This document shows, one piece after another, positions 1 to 7,352 of a stretch of 64,000 nucleotides of DNA. The DNA is from Ferrovibrio sp965278975 (GTDB lineage Bacteria; Pseudomonadota; Alphaproteobacteria; Ferrovibrionales; Ferrovibrionaceae). The notes under the pieces were generated by a model, which was not told where the DNA came from, did not search any database, and saw only the letters and a program-made list of their open reading frames with translations. The stretch spans positions 1,612,001 through 1,676,000 of the forward strand of contig NZ_OZ257126.1 in the NCBI RefSeq assembly GCF_965278975.1, in the 5' to 3' direction. The first letter of the stretch is position 1. Each line of letters starts with the position of its first letter. Position numbers and translations under genes: made by a program.

Positions 1-1
1 C

Positions 2-328
2 GCGGTACCGGAATTCGGCCCGGGCGACACGCTTCGCGTCAACGTGAAGGTCTCCGAAGGCGGCCGCGAGCGCGTGCAGGCCTATGAAGGCGTCTGCATC
101 GCCCGCTCCAACCGCGGCGTGAATTCCAACTTCACGGTGCGCAAGATTTCCTACGGCGAAGGCGTCGAGCGTATCTTCCCGCTGTTCTCGCCGCGCATCG
201 AGTCGATCACCGTGGTGCGCCGCGGCGACGTGCGCCGCGCCAAGCTGTATTACCTGCGTGGCCGCACCGGCAAGTCGGCGCGCATCACCGAGAAGCGCAG
301 CGAGAACGCCGAAGCCGCCAAGGCTTAA
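2..328 (+). CDS. rplS: 50S ribosomal protein L19 (3' part)
   Basis: The reading frame is open from base 2 and ends at TAA 326-328, giving the C-terminal 108 or so residues of ribosomal protein L19; the true start lies outside the window. L19 sits at the 30S-50S interface of the ribosome. Recognisable family landmarks are PGDTLRVNVKV, the QAYEGVCIARSNRG block, FTVRKISYGEGVERIFP and the basic RRAKLYYLRGRTGKSARI tail. The acidic/alanine ending (SENAEAAKA) is usual for alphaproteobacteria. A strong intrinsic terminator follows, so it is the last gene of its transcript. Confidence 0.96.
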   Translation, partial: AVPEFGPGDTLRVNVKVSEGGRERVQAYEGVCIARSNRGVNSNFTVRKISYGEGVERIFPLFSPRIESITVVRRGDVRRAKLYYLRGRTGKSARITEKRSENAEAAKA

Positions 329-386
329 GGTTTTCTCCGACGGCTGGGTTTTCCGCCCGGCCAGTCTGCCTTCCGCGTTACGCATC

Positions 387-440
387 AGCCGCCTGGAAGC
401 CCCCGGGAATCTCCCTGGCATCCGGGCGGCTTTTGTTTGT
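387..440 (+). terminator. Intrinsic terminator of rplS
   Basis: Arms AGCCGCCTGGA (387-397) and TCCGGGCGGCT (421-431) pair over 11 bp with one G-T wobble and are followed directly by TTTTGTTTGT. It lies about 60 bases after the rplS stop and fits termination of the ribosomal-protein transcript. Confidence 0.85.
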
Positions 441-606
441 CCGCGCCGCCACTCTCCGACCTGCTGCTGCGGTAGGGTGTGGGGGCGGGATCGAATTTAT
501 GGTTGTGGGTGTTAGCGATTCATCACGCGTATTAGTCGAAGGTAATTTTACCCTGTCCGCCGTCCGGCGCATCTTCCCCGCGCATTCTGAGGGGAAGGGC
601 GACGTG

Positions 607-1170
607 ATGATGACGGATGAAGTGGCGGCGATGAATATCGCTTTCTGGGCCGATATGGGTTCCCCCATGCGGCTGCTGCCGGCTTTGCGCGAGGATGACG
701 ACAAGTTCGTTACCGTGCGCACCACCTGGCTCAATGACGCCAGCCGCCTCGATGCCCCCCTGCTGCGGCAGCTCTATGATTTCTGGCGCGGCGCCCGCAA
801 CGGCGCGGTGATGCCGCCGGCCTCTGCCATCGACCCGTTCGCGCTGCGCTTCGCGCTCGGCAACCTGGTGGTGATGGAACCGCTGGATGGCGGCATCGAT
901 TTCAAGGTACGGCTGTTCGGCAGCCGGATTGCCAGCCGGCTTGGCTACGATCTCACCGGCCGGCTGCTGTCGAGCATTTCCGACGATACCGCGCGGCACT
1001 ATACCGAGCAGGCGGTGGCCAAGGTGCTGCATGGCGAGCGGCCGATGCTGATGCAACGCCATCGCCGGCTGGAGAAGGGCCCGGTGGAATATACCTGCCT
1101 GCTGCTGCCGTTTGGCGACGGCACCCCCAGCCGCATCGTCTACGGTGTCCATTTCGACGACGAAGGCTGA
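607..1170 (+). CDS. PAS-type (PAS_5 family) protein
   Basis: A 187-residue soluble protein resembling the alphaproteobacterial PAS_5 family. Visible family features are the YDFWRGARNG helix, a central segment running DPFALRFALGNLVVMEPL, then FKVRLFGSRIASRLGYDLTG and a C-terminal strand pair ending in RIVYGVHFD. No kinase, cyclase or DNA-binding domain is attached, so the output partner is not visible. The frame is open further upstream, but GAGGGGAAG at 589-597 is a strong ribosome site for the GTG/ATG/ATG cluster at 604-612; ATG 607 is chosen. It stands alone between the rplS terminator and a GST gene. Function is unknown; a sensory or regulatory role is inferred from the fold only. Confidence 0.7.
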   Translation: MMTDEVAAMNIAFWADMGSPMRLLPALREDDDKFVTVRTTWLNDASRLDAPLLRQLYDFWRGARNGAVMPPASAIDPFALRFALGNLVVMEPLDGGIDFKVRLFGSRIASRLGYDLTGRLLSSISDDTARHYTEQAVAKVLHGERPMLMQRHRRLEKGPVEYTCLLLPFGDGTPSRIVYGVHFDDEG

Positions 1171-1306
1171 CGCGGCCGAATAAATATTGGGGAAAATCAA
1201 AGATCTGTGACGCTGCCGCGGCTTGTAATCCATCCGCCCGCATAGCAGCCTCGCCAGGCCGACAAGCAGCCGCCTTTCGCGGCGCGGCCAAATGCGAGGA
1301 AACCCC

Positions 1307-1948
1307 ATGCCGTCTCTCACTTTCTATTTCGCCCCCGGCGCCTGTTCGCTGGCCAGCCATATCGCGCTTGAGGAAGCCGGCGCGCAGTTCGAGCCGAAGC
1401 CGATCTCGCTGCGCAAGGGCCAGCAGATGACGCCGGAATACCTGGCGCTCAACCCCAAGGGCAAGGTGCCGATGCTGGTGGTGGATGGCCTGCCGCTGAC
1501 CGAGAATCCGGCGATCATTACCTATCTCTCGCAGCTCTATCCCGCCGCCAAGCTGCTGCCGGCGGGCAATACCGCGCAGGCCTTGCAGGGCCTGTCGCTG
1601 CTGTCCTACTGCGCCGCCGGCATCCATCCGATCTTGAGCCGTTTCTTCGGCCCGCAGCGCTATTGCGACCTGCCGGATGCGACGCCGAACGTGGTCAAGC
1701 TGGCCACCGAGGCCAATGCCAAGAATTTCGCCATCGTCGACAAGATGCTGGACGGCAAGCAGTACATGCTTGGCGATTTCTCCGCCGTGGATGGCTACCT
1801 GCTGGTCTTCTGGCGCTGGACCCAGCACCTGAAGATCGATACGTCGGCTTTCAAGAATTACGCCGGTCTGGCCGAGCGTGTCGCCGCCCGCCCGGCGGTG
1901 CAGCGCGCCCTGGCACGCGAGGCAGAGGCACAGGCGGCGCTGGCGTAA
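1307..1948 (+). CDS. Glutathione S-transferase family protein
   Basis: A 213-residue cytosolic GST-like protein. Residues 1-80 form the thioredoxin-fold domain, with the cis-proline motif GKVPML (Pro55) and the glutathione-contacting Glu66 in LTENPAIITYL; the rest is the helical C-terminal domain. The FAPGACSLASHIALEE start is typical of bacterial beta-class-like GSTs, where Cys13 would be the candidate catalytic residue. GAGGA at 1296-1300 supports ATG 1307 over the in-frame ATG at 1292. It is monocistronic, with its own terminator at 1999-2043. The substrate cannot be read from the sequence. Confidence 0.88.
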   Translation: MPSLTFYFAPGACSLASHIALEEAGAQFEPKPISLRKGQQMTPEYLALNPKGKVPMLVVDGLPLTENPAIITYLSQLYPAAKLLPAGNTAQALQGLSLLSYCAAGIHPILSRFFGPQRYCDLPDATPNVVKLATEANAKNFAIVDKMLDGKQYMLGDFSAVDGYLLVFWRWTQHLKIDTSAFKNYAGLAERVAARPAVQRALAREAEAQAALA

Positions 1949-1998
1949 GTTTAACGGCGCGAATTACTTTCAGTATCAAATTTTGTTCAATTCAGGCG

Positions 1999-2043
1999 AC
2001 GGCGGGAATAGCTTAGAAAAGCGGTTCCCGCCGTTTTCCGTTT
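1999..2043 (+). terminator. Intrinsic terminator after the GST gene
   Basis: A perfect 10-bp stem, ACGGCGGGAA (1999-2008) with TTCCCGCCGT (2025-2034), has a 16-base loop and is followed by TTTTCCGTTT. It separates the GST gene from the DoxX gene. Confidence 0.82.
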
Positions 2044-2070
2044 GGGCATCAAGAAAAGGAACTCTCACCC

Positions 2071-2481
2071 ATGGCTCAACTCGACAAATTCGCACCGCTG
2101 CTCGGCCGCATCCTGATTGCATTGCTGTTCATCCCGGCCGGTATCAGCAAGCTCACCGGCTTTGCCGGTACGGTTGGCTATATCAAGTCGGTCGGCCTGC
2201 CGCTGCCGGAAGTCGGTGCGGTGATCGCCATCGTGGTGGAAGTGCTGGTCGCCGCCGCCGTGCTGGTCGGCTTCAAGGCGCGTTATGCCGCCCTGATCCT
2301 GGCGCTGTTCACCATCGGTGCCGCCATCGGCTTCCATAATTTCTGGGCCATGGAAGAAGCCAAGGTGATGATCAACCGCATCCAGTTCTTCAAGAACCTG
2401 GCGATCAGCGGCGGCCTGCTTTTCATCGTCGCCTATGGCGCCGGCCCGTTCTCGCTGGATAGCCGCAGCAAGGCTGACTAA
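2071..2481 (+). CDS. DoxX family membrane protein
   Basis: A 136-residue inner-membrane protein with four hydrophobic helices. The first carries LGRILIALLFIPAGISKLTGF, the DoxX/SURF4-like signature; the last is followed by a short polar tail (LDSRSKAD). The family includes subunits of quinol oxidases and small proteins linked to thiol/redox stress, but most members are uncharacterised. AAAGGAA lies just upstream of the ATG. The gene converges with the LysR gene at 2490, leaving only 8 bases between the stops. A role in redox homeostasis is plausible but not shown here. Confidence 0.85.
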   Translation: MAQLDKFAPLLGRILIALLFIPAGISKLTGFAGTVGYIKSVGLPLPEVGAVIAIVVEVLVAAAVLVGFKARYAALILALFTIGAAIGFHNFWAMEEAKVMINRIQFFKNLAISGGLLFIVAYGAGPFSLDSRSKAD

Positions 2482-2489
2482 GGCTTGAG

Positions 2490-3344
2490 CTAATCAGCGC
2501 GGATCGCCGCGCCGATATCACGCAGCGCCCGCGTCAGTGTTGCATCGCTGACGCGGGTTTGCAGCACCACCAGACTCGCCGGCAAGGCCGGCAGGCTCTC
2601 CCACTCCTTCAAGCCATCGGGCGCCAGCCGGCGCGGCAGGGCGGCAATGCCAAGCCCGGCCCGCACGGCTGCCACTAAGGCGGTAACGCCGCCGCCGGTG
2701 AAAGCTTCGCGCCAGGCCACCCGGCCGCGCTCCAGCGCCGTGATCGCCGCCGCACGCACGCCGCAGGGCGCTGCCAGGGCGATCAGCGGCAAAGGCTCGG
2801 GCCGCGCCCAGGTGAAATCCGCCGCCGCAAACCAAGCCAGCCGGTCGCGCAGCAGCACTTCTCCCTGTTTCGGCATGCCGCGCCCGGAACCGACATGCTG
2901 CAGGATCGCTGCATCGGCTTCGCCGGCTTCGAACAGCTCGGCCATGTCGCGCGAAAGCCCGAGCCGCACGTCCAGCCGTAAAGCCGGATGGCGCCGCCGC
3001 AGCCCGGCCAGCAAAGCCGGCAGACGCGGCCCCAGGGTCTGGTCGCTGATCGCCAGCCGCAAGGGCCGCAGCGGCTTTTGCCCCAGGGCGGCCAGCGCCG
3101 CGTCATGCGCCGCCAGCACCTGGCGCGCTTCCGCCACCAGGATTTCGCCATCACGGGTCAGTGCCACATGGCGCGGGCTGCGCTCCACCAGGCGGCGGCC
3201 GAGTTTGGCTTCCAGCCGCTTCAGCCGCAGGCTCACGGCGGCCTGGGTCGCCGCCAGCGCCTCGGCGGCGCGGGTGAAGCTGCGATGCTCGGCCAGCAGT
3301 ACCAGGGCGCGCAGGGCATCGATATCCAGGCTTGGGCTATTCAT
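2490..3344 (-). CDS. LysR family transcriptional regulator
   Basis: A 284-residue LysR-type regulator. The N-terminal winged HTH spans about residues 6-65 (LRALVLLAEHRSFTRAAEAL, then AAVSLRLKRLEAKLGRRLVER), followed by a linker helix and an effector-binding domain from about residue 90. It is divergent from the tautomerase-like gene at 3451 across a 106-base, unusually AT-rich spacer containing GATAT-N3-ATATC. By the usual LysR arrangement it probably controls that gene and itself. The co-inducer is not identifiable. Confidence 0.88.
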   Translation of the reverse strand: MNSPSLDIDALRALVLLAEHRSFTRAAEALAATQAAVSLRLKRLEAKLGRRLVERSPRHVALTRDGEILVAEARQVLAAHDAALAALGQKPLRPLRLAISDQTLGPRLPALLAGLRRRHPALRLDVRLGLSRDMAELFEAGEADAAILQHVGSGRGMPKQGEVLLRDRLAWFAAADFTWARPEPLPLIALAAPCGVRAAAITALERGRVAWREAFTGGGVTALVAAVRAGLGIAALPRRLAPDGLKEWESLPALPASLVVLQTRVSDATLTRALRDIGAAIRAD

Positions 3345-3361
3345 AACAGTTCATTATCATA

Positions 3362-3374
3362 GATATAGAATATC
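3362..3374. promoter_or_regulatory. Possible LysR operator in divergent spacer
   Basis: GATAT-AGA-ATATC forms a perfect inverted repeat in the middle of the spacer between the LysR gene (start 3344) and the tautomerase-like gene (start 3451). The surrounding 50 bases are very AT-rich for this genome. The placement suits a LysR binding site overlapping divergent promoters, but this is inference. Confidence 0.35.
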
Positions 3375-3450
3375 ATAGCATATTAAAATCATGCTGCCGG
3401 CGCTACCTCTCTTGGCAACGGGCAATCAAGCCCGGTGCAGGAGAAATACA

Positions 3451-3852
3451 ATGCCGATGATCCAAGTGAGCTATTCAACGCCCAATCCCGCCAGCGACCT
3501 GTCGCGCTGGATTGCCGCGCTCAGCACCCGGCTAGCGCAGGAGAAGCTTGGCAAGCAGCCGGAGGTGACGGCGGTAGCGGTGCAGCAAGTTGCCGCCGCC
3601 GATTGGTATATCGCCGGGCAGTCGCTGGCAGAGGCCGGCCTCGCCAGCTTCTTCCTCGATATCCGCATTACCACCGGCACCAACACCAAGGATGAGATGG
3701 CGGCCTTCGTCGCAGCGGCCTATGCCGAATTCGGCACGCTGCTCGGGCCGCTGCATGCCGAAAGCTATGTGCATGTGCATGAGGCCCAGGGCTTCGCCTA
3801 TGGCTATGGCGGCCAGACCCAGGAGCGGCGCTATATCGCCGCGCGGAGTTAG
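3451..3852 (+). CDS. Tautomerase family protein
   Basis: A 133-residue protein beginning MPMIQVSY, leaving an N-terminal proline after Met removal as needed by 4-oxalocrotonate-tautomerase-superfamily enzymes. The length is about twice a single 4-OT unit, like cis-CaaD/MSAD-type or two-unit tautomerases. Second-half features are the SFFLDIRITTGTNTKDEMAAF segment and a C-terminal HVHEAQGFAYGYGGQTQERR. GAGAAA upstream marks ATG 3451 rather than the ATG at 3391. Its stop overlaps, tail to tail, the end of the nitrile hydratase accessory gene by 4 bases. The natural substrate is unknown. Confidence 0.68.
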   Translation: MPMIQVSYSTPNPASDLSRWIAALSTRLAQEKLGKQPEVTAVAVQQVAAADWYIAGQSLAEAGLASFFLDIRITTGTNTKDEMAAFVAAAYAEFGTLLGPLHAESYVHVHEAQGFAYGYGGQTQERRYIAARS

Positions 3853-4211
3853 CTGCGCAGATGCACCGGCTGGCCATGCGGGGTATGGGCATAGGCATCG
3901 GCCCAGGCATCGCGCATGGTCAGCAGTTCATCCGCCGACACGATGCCCTTGGCGGCGAGCAGAGCCTGCAAGGCGGCAAGCCAGCGTTCGTAATAGGCGC
4001 CACCGTCATTGGGGCCGCAATCGGCGCGGCTGGCGCTGAGTTCGCGGCCCAGCGCCTCGGCCCATTCGCTCCAGGCAAAGGCGCCGGTCTCATGCAGCCG
4101 CAGGGTCAGCGCGAAAGCCGCCGCTTGCCATGGTTCGGCAAAGACCGGCGCACCGGCATTGTCCAGCGGCAGCGGGCCGAGGGCAGTGAGATCAAGATCA
4201 GACGGCTTCAT
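3849..4211 (-). CDS. Nitrile hydratase accessory (activator-like) protein
   Basis: A 120-residue protein homologous to the N-terminal helical part of nitrile hydratase beta: LGPLPLDNAGAPVFAEPW, FALTLRLHETGAFAWSEW and AYYERWLAALQALL parallel the beta subunit upstream. Such small proteins (P14K/NhlE type) are known to deliver cobalt and help post-translational cysteine oxidation of the alpha subunit by subunit exchange. The start ATG (4209-4211) overlaps the nthB stop by 4 bases (ATGA), so translation is coupled. It is the last gene of the lysR-HAD-nthA-nthB cluster. Confidence 0.88.
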   Translation of the reverse strand: MKPSDLDLTALGPLPLDNAGAPVFAEPWQAAAFALTLRLHETGAFAWSEWAEALGRELSASRADCGPNDGGAYYERWLAALQALLAAKGIVSADELLTMRDAWADAYAHTPHGQPVHLRS

Positions 4212-4864
4212 GGCGCGGCTTCGAGATGCGCATCCCACAGGTCGGCGCGGATTTCACCCTGATAGCGCGCCGCCGGGCCGAATACCTCGGCGACATCGAA
4301 CACCACGTTGTAGAGATGCTGCGCATCCTCGCCGTGGAAATGCGCGTTGCTGTCGGCAAACACATGCAGGCCGTGATCCATGCCGATCACACCGATTTTG
4401 CCGCGCAGATAGCGCGGCAGCCGGGTATGGCCCACGGGATGGATATTCAGCGCCCGCACGCGCTGGCCAATCTGGAACCGCGCCGGCTTGCCGGTGGCGC
4501 GCAAGGTCGGCCCGCCGCGCGCCAGGATGCCGGGCACGGCTTCCGGCTGCACCGGCTTAAGCGCGGTCCGGCCTTCCGGCTCGCCGCTTTTCAGCTCGGC
4601 CTCGCTCAGCAGGCCGCGCTCCACCAGCAGCCGCTCCAGGCCGCTCATCCAGCGTTCGTAATAGGTCTCGCGGATATAGGTGCGCGCGGGGCTGCGCTCG
4701 CGGGCATGGCGCGAGGCATCGATATTCCATTGGCCCAGGCTGCCGGTAGCGAGCGTGAGCGCCAGGGCGCGCTTCTCCCAGTCGCCATGGAAGATAGGTT
4801 CGTTCTGCTCAAGCGGCAAAGGCCCGAAGCCTTCCATGCCGCCCATGTCATGCACGCCGTTCAT
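4208..4864 (-). CDS. nthB: Nitrile hydratase subunit beta
   Basis: A 218-residue beta subunit of nitrile hydratase, which together with alpha converts nitriles to amides in the cytoplasm. The family start MNGVHDMGGMEGFGPL is unmistakable; further marks are TYIRETYYERWMSGLERLL and the C-terminal SH3-like barrel with VGHTRLPRYLRGKIG, which carries the conserved arginine that contacts the oxidised cysteines of alpha. The long upstream extension in frame is rejected because the family start lies at ATG 4864, overlapping the nthA stop (ATGA). It ends with an ATGA overlap into the accessory gene. Confidence 0.96.
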   Translation of the reverse strand: MNGVHDMGGMEGFGPLPLEQNEPIFHGDWEKRALALTLATGSLGQWNIDASRHARERSPARTYIRETYYERWMSGLERLLVERGLLSEAELKSGEPEGRTALKPVQPEAVPGILARGGPTLRATGKPARFQIGQRVRALNIHPVGHTRLPRYLRGKIGVIGMDHGLHVFADSNAHFHGEDAQHLYNVVFDVAEVFGPAARYQGEIRADLWDAHLEAAP

Positions 4865-5544
4865 GCCGCACCCCTTGCTCCGGGTTGCGTGGCAACACCG
4901 GTGCCGATCATGCTGTCGCGCGTTACCAGGTCGGCAAGCTGTGCCTCGCTCCAGCCTTCCGTGCCTTGGGGCCGCTCTGGAATCACCAGGTAGCGGATCT
5001 CGGCGGTGGAATCCCACACGGCGATTTTCTTCGCATCCGGTAATTCCAGGTCAAACTCCTGCAATACGCCGCGCGGATCGAGCACGGCGCGGGCGCGGTA
5101 GGAATCCGATTTGTACCAGACCGGCGGCAAGCCCAGAACGCTCCACGGATAGCAGGAGCAGAGCGTGCAGACGACGAGGTTATGAATCTCGGGCGTGTTT
5201 TCCACGATCACCATATGCTCGCCCTGGCGCCCGGTATAGCCAAGGCTGGCAATCGCCGCCGTGGCATCCTCGCGCAAAGCCTGCATGAAGCCCGGATCGC
5301 TCCACGCCTTGGCCACCACATGGGCGCCGTTGCGCGGACCGATCTTGGTTTCGTAGGTGTCGATATAGACATCCAGCGCGGCGCCATCCACCAGCCCCTT
5401 GCGGGTCAGCAGGGTTTCCAGCGCCTTGACCCGCAAAGCCGGATCAGAGGGAACGTCGCTGTGGTCATGATCGTGATGGTGGCCGTGATGATGATCGTGG
5501 TGATCATGGTCGTGATCGTGATCGTGATCATGCTCGTGTGTCAT
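4861..5544 (-). CDS. nthA: Nitrile hydratase subunit alpha, cobalt type
   Basis: A 227-residue catalytic subunit. The metal centre is C126-T-L-C129-S-C131 (VVCTLCSCYPW); Thr after the first Cys and Tyr after the last are the cobalt-type pattern (iron enzymes usually have Ser and Thr). Other landmarks are KGLVDGAALD, NGAHVVAKAWSDPGF and WYKSDSYRARAVLDPRGVL. Residues 3-28 form an extraordinary tail with 16 His among the first 28 residues, interleaved with Asp. The start ATG 5544 overlaps the HAD stop by 4 bases and the stop overlaps nthB, so all subunits are translationally coupled. The His/Asp tail may bind or buffer cobalt (inference). Confidence 0.96.
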   Translation of the reverse strand: MTHEHDHDHDHDHDHHDHHHGHHHDHDHSDVPSDPALRVKALETLLTRKGLVDGAALDVYIDTYETKIGPRNGAHVVAKAWSDPGFMQALREDATAAIASLGYTGRQGEHMVIVENTPEIHNLVVCTLCSCYPWSVLGLPPVWYKSDSYRARAVLDPRGVLQEFDLELPDAKKIAVWDSTAEIRYLVIPERPQGTEGWSEAQLADLVTRDSMIGTGVATQPGARGAA

Positions 5545-6278
5545 GCCGCTTCCTCGCTCAGCAATTCCGGCAGGCGGTGGATGATCTTGTCCGGCTTCAC
5601 CGGGCTGTTGGCCGGCAGGCCCTGGGCATAGGCATCGCACCAGATGCCGCGCATGCCGAAGCCCTGCGGCACTTCCACTTCCCATTCCAGGTTGTCACCG
5701 ACCATCCATGTCTCAGTGGCCTCGACGCCGAGCACGCCAAGCGCATGGCGGTAGGCTGCTTCCTCGGGCTTGCCGAACCCGTGTTCGCCTTCGATCTGGA
5801 TATGCTCGAAATGCTGCTCCAGGGCGAAGCGGGTGACTTTCGCGCGCTGGGTATGCGCCGCGCCATTGGTGATCAGCGCCAGCTTCACGCCAGCGGTCTT
5901 GAAATGCGCCAGGGTTTCCTCAACGCCGGGAAACAGATGCATCTTTTCCTGGCGATAGGCCGTGTAGCGTTCGGCGATGCGGCCGGCCAGCTCGGCATCG
6001 GGTACGCTGCTGCCGCGTGCCGCCAGTTCGCTCAGCGCACCGGCCACAATCCTGTGGCGTGCTTCCTCCAGGTTCAGCCGCCAATGCTTGTGCATGGAAC
6101 GGTCGCTCCAGAAGCGGCGGCCGAAATCGGTCACCGCATCGGCCAGCTGCTGCATGGACAGGCCATCCATCTCAGCGGCGAATTCGCCGGCCACCGCCTG
6201 CCAGGCCTTTTCCGGCTCGCCATAGGCAGAGAGGATTGTGTCGTCCATGTCGAACAGGATGGCGCGCGGCAATTTCAT
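5541..6278 (-). CDS. HAD family hydrolase
   Basis: A 245-residue haloacid-dehalogenase-superfamily phosphatase, subfamily IA-like. Motif I is FDMDDTIL with nucleophile Asp10 and acid Asp12; motif II is the Thr in ALITNGAA; motif III Lys lies in HGFGKPEEAAY; motif IV is WMVGDNLEWEV. A helical cap lies between motifs I and II. It resembles YjjG-type nucleotidases, but the substrate cannot be assigned. The start (6276-6278) overlaps the LysR stop and the end overlaps nthA, both as ATGA, placing a phosphatase inside a nitrile hydratase operon. No known role in nitrile metabolism explains this. Confidence 0.88.
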   Translation of the reverse strand: MKLPRAILFDMDDTILSAYGEPEKAWQAVAGEFAAEMDGLSMQQLADAVTDFGRRFWSDRSMHKHWRLNLEEARHRIVAGALSELAARGSSVPDAELAGRIAERYTAYRQEKMHLFPGVEETLAHFKTAGVKLALITNGAAHTQRAKVTRFALEQHFEHIQIEGEHGFGKPEEAAYRHALGVLGVEATETWMVGDNLEWEVEVPQGFGMRGIWCDAYAQGLPANSPVKPDKIIHRLPELLSEEAA

Positions 6279-7222
6279 GGTGCGGATACTTCCTCGATCA
6301 GCCAGTCGCGCAGCAGCTTGATGCGTGCGGCCTCTGCCATGTGTTCCAGGCAGACCAGCCAATAGGCGCCGCGCACCGGCAGGGTTTTGTCGAACAGCCG
6401 CACCAGCCGGCCGGCCTTGATCTCGTCGGCAACGAAGGCCGGGTCCATCACCGCCACGCCCATGCCCTGCACGGCGGCCTGGATGGTGAAGCTGCGGGTC
6501 TCGAATACCGTGCCGATGGTGGGGTCCACCTCGGTCACGCCCATAGCGATCAACCAGATGCGCCAATGCTCGAAGCGGTTCTGCGAATGGAGCAGCTTGT
6601 GGCCCACCAGGTCGGCGGGCTGCTTGATGCTTTTTGCCAGGTCGGGATGCGCCACCACGGCCAGTTCCTCGGCAAACAGCCGGGTCGCATGCAGGCCGGG
6701 CCAGTCGCCATTGCCATAGCGGATGGCGCAATCCAGCCCCTCGCGCTCCAGGTCTACCGGCTTCATCGAGGTGGTGATGCGTACGTCGATATCCGGGTGC
6801 CGGGCCTGGAAGCGCGGCAGGCGCGGGATGAACCAGCGCATCGCCACGGTGGAGAACATGCTGATGGTGAGCGGGCCTTCGCCGCGCCGCGCTTCCAGCC
6901 GCGCCAGGGCATGGGCCAAGTGGTCGAAGCCCTGCTGCACGTCCGGCAGGATCAACTGGCCTTCCGGCGACAGCACCAGGCCTTTGCGGGTGCGGTTGAA
7001 CAGCGGCACGCCGAGCAGTTCTTCCAGCTGGCGGATCTGGTGGCTGATGGCCGAGAGCGTGACCGAGAGTTCCTCGGCGGCGGCGGTGAAATTCAGGTGG
7101 CGCCCGGCGGCCTCGAAGGCTTTCAGCGCGTTCAGCGGCAGCAGCCGGCGGCTGGCAACGCCGGCGGGCGGCGGTGCCGGGGTGTCCTTTGTGCTGGCGG
7201 CGACGGGTTCGGGGGCGGGCAT
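6275..7222 (-). CDS. LysR family regulator (GcvA-like), first gene of nitrile hydratase cluster
   Basis: A 315-residue LysR regulator of the GcvA-like type: LPLNALKAFEAAGRHLNFTAAAEEL and SAISHQIRQLEELLG form the winged HTH (about residues 30-90), and ISMFSTVAMRWFIPRLPRF starts the effector domain. The first 28 residues are a Pro/Ala-rich extension. ATG 7222 is preceded by GAGGAAAA; the longer open frame to 7381 is not used. It is the promoter-proximal member of a five-gene reverse-strand chain (lysR-HAD-nthA-nthB-accessory) and is divergent from leuC at 7353. It probably regulates the nitrile hydratase genes and itself. Confidence 0.88.
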   Translation of the reverse strand: MPAPEPVAASTKDTPAPPPAGVASRRLLPLNALKAFEAAGRHLNFTAAAEELSVTLSAISHQIRQLEELLGVPLFNRTRKGLVLSPEGQLILPDVQQGFDHLAHALARLEARRGEGPLTISMFSTVAMRWFIPRLPRFQARHPDIDVRITTSMKPVDLEREGLDCAIRYGNGDWPGLHATRLFAEELAVVAHPDLAKSIKQPADLVGHKLLHSQNRFEHWRIWLIAMGVTEVDPTIGTVFETRSFTIQAAVQGMGVAVMDPAFVADEIKAGRLVRLFDKTLPVRGAYWLVCLEHMAEAARIKLLRDWLIEEVSAP

Positions 7223-7352
7223 GAGTTTTCCTCGTTTCCGGCTTGATCTTAATTCGACCCCGAAATCCCCGAAAGCCCTTGCGGCCAGCCGCTTAGTCCA
7301 GTTCAATCCCCGGCCATCACGGAAACGCCCCACGGAACCGACGGACAAAGCC

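Noticed and set aside
532..1828. Long reverse-strand open frames opposite the PAS and GST genes
   Set aside because: They have no family signature or ribosome site and mirror the codon bias of the forward genes; typical high-GC shadow frames.
5460..5535. The (HD)n run as a CRISPR or satellite repeat
   Set aside because: The CATGATCG-like periodicity comes from alternating His and Asp codons within a confirmed open frame; there are no spacers.
5545..5685. Upstream extension of nitrile hydratase alpha
   Set aside because: The region codes for the end of the HAD protein in another frame, and the ATG at 5544 overlaps the HAD stop like the other junctions of the operon.
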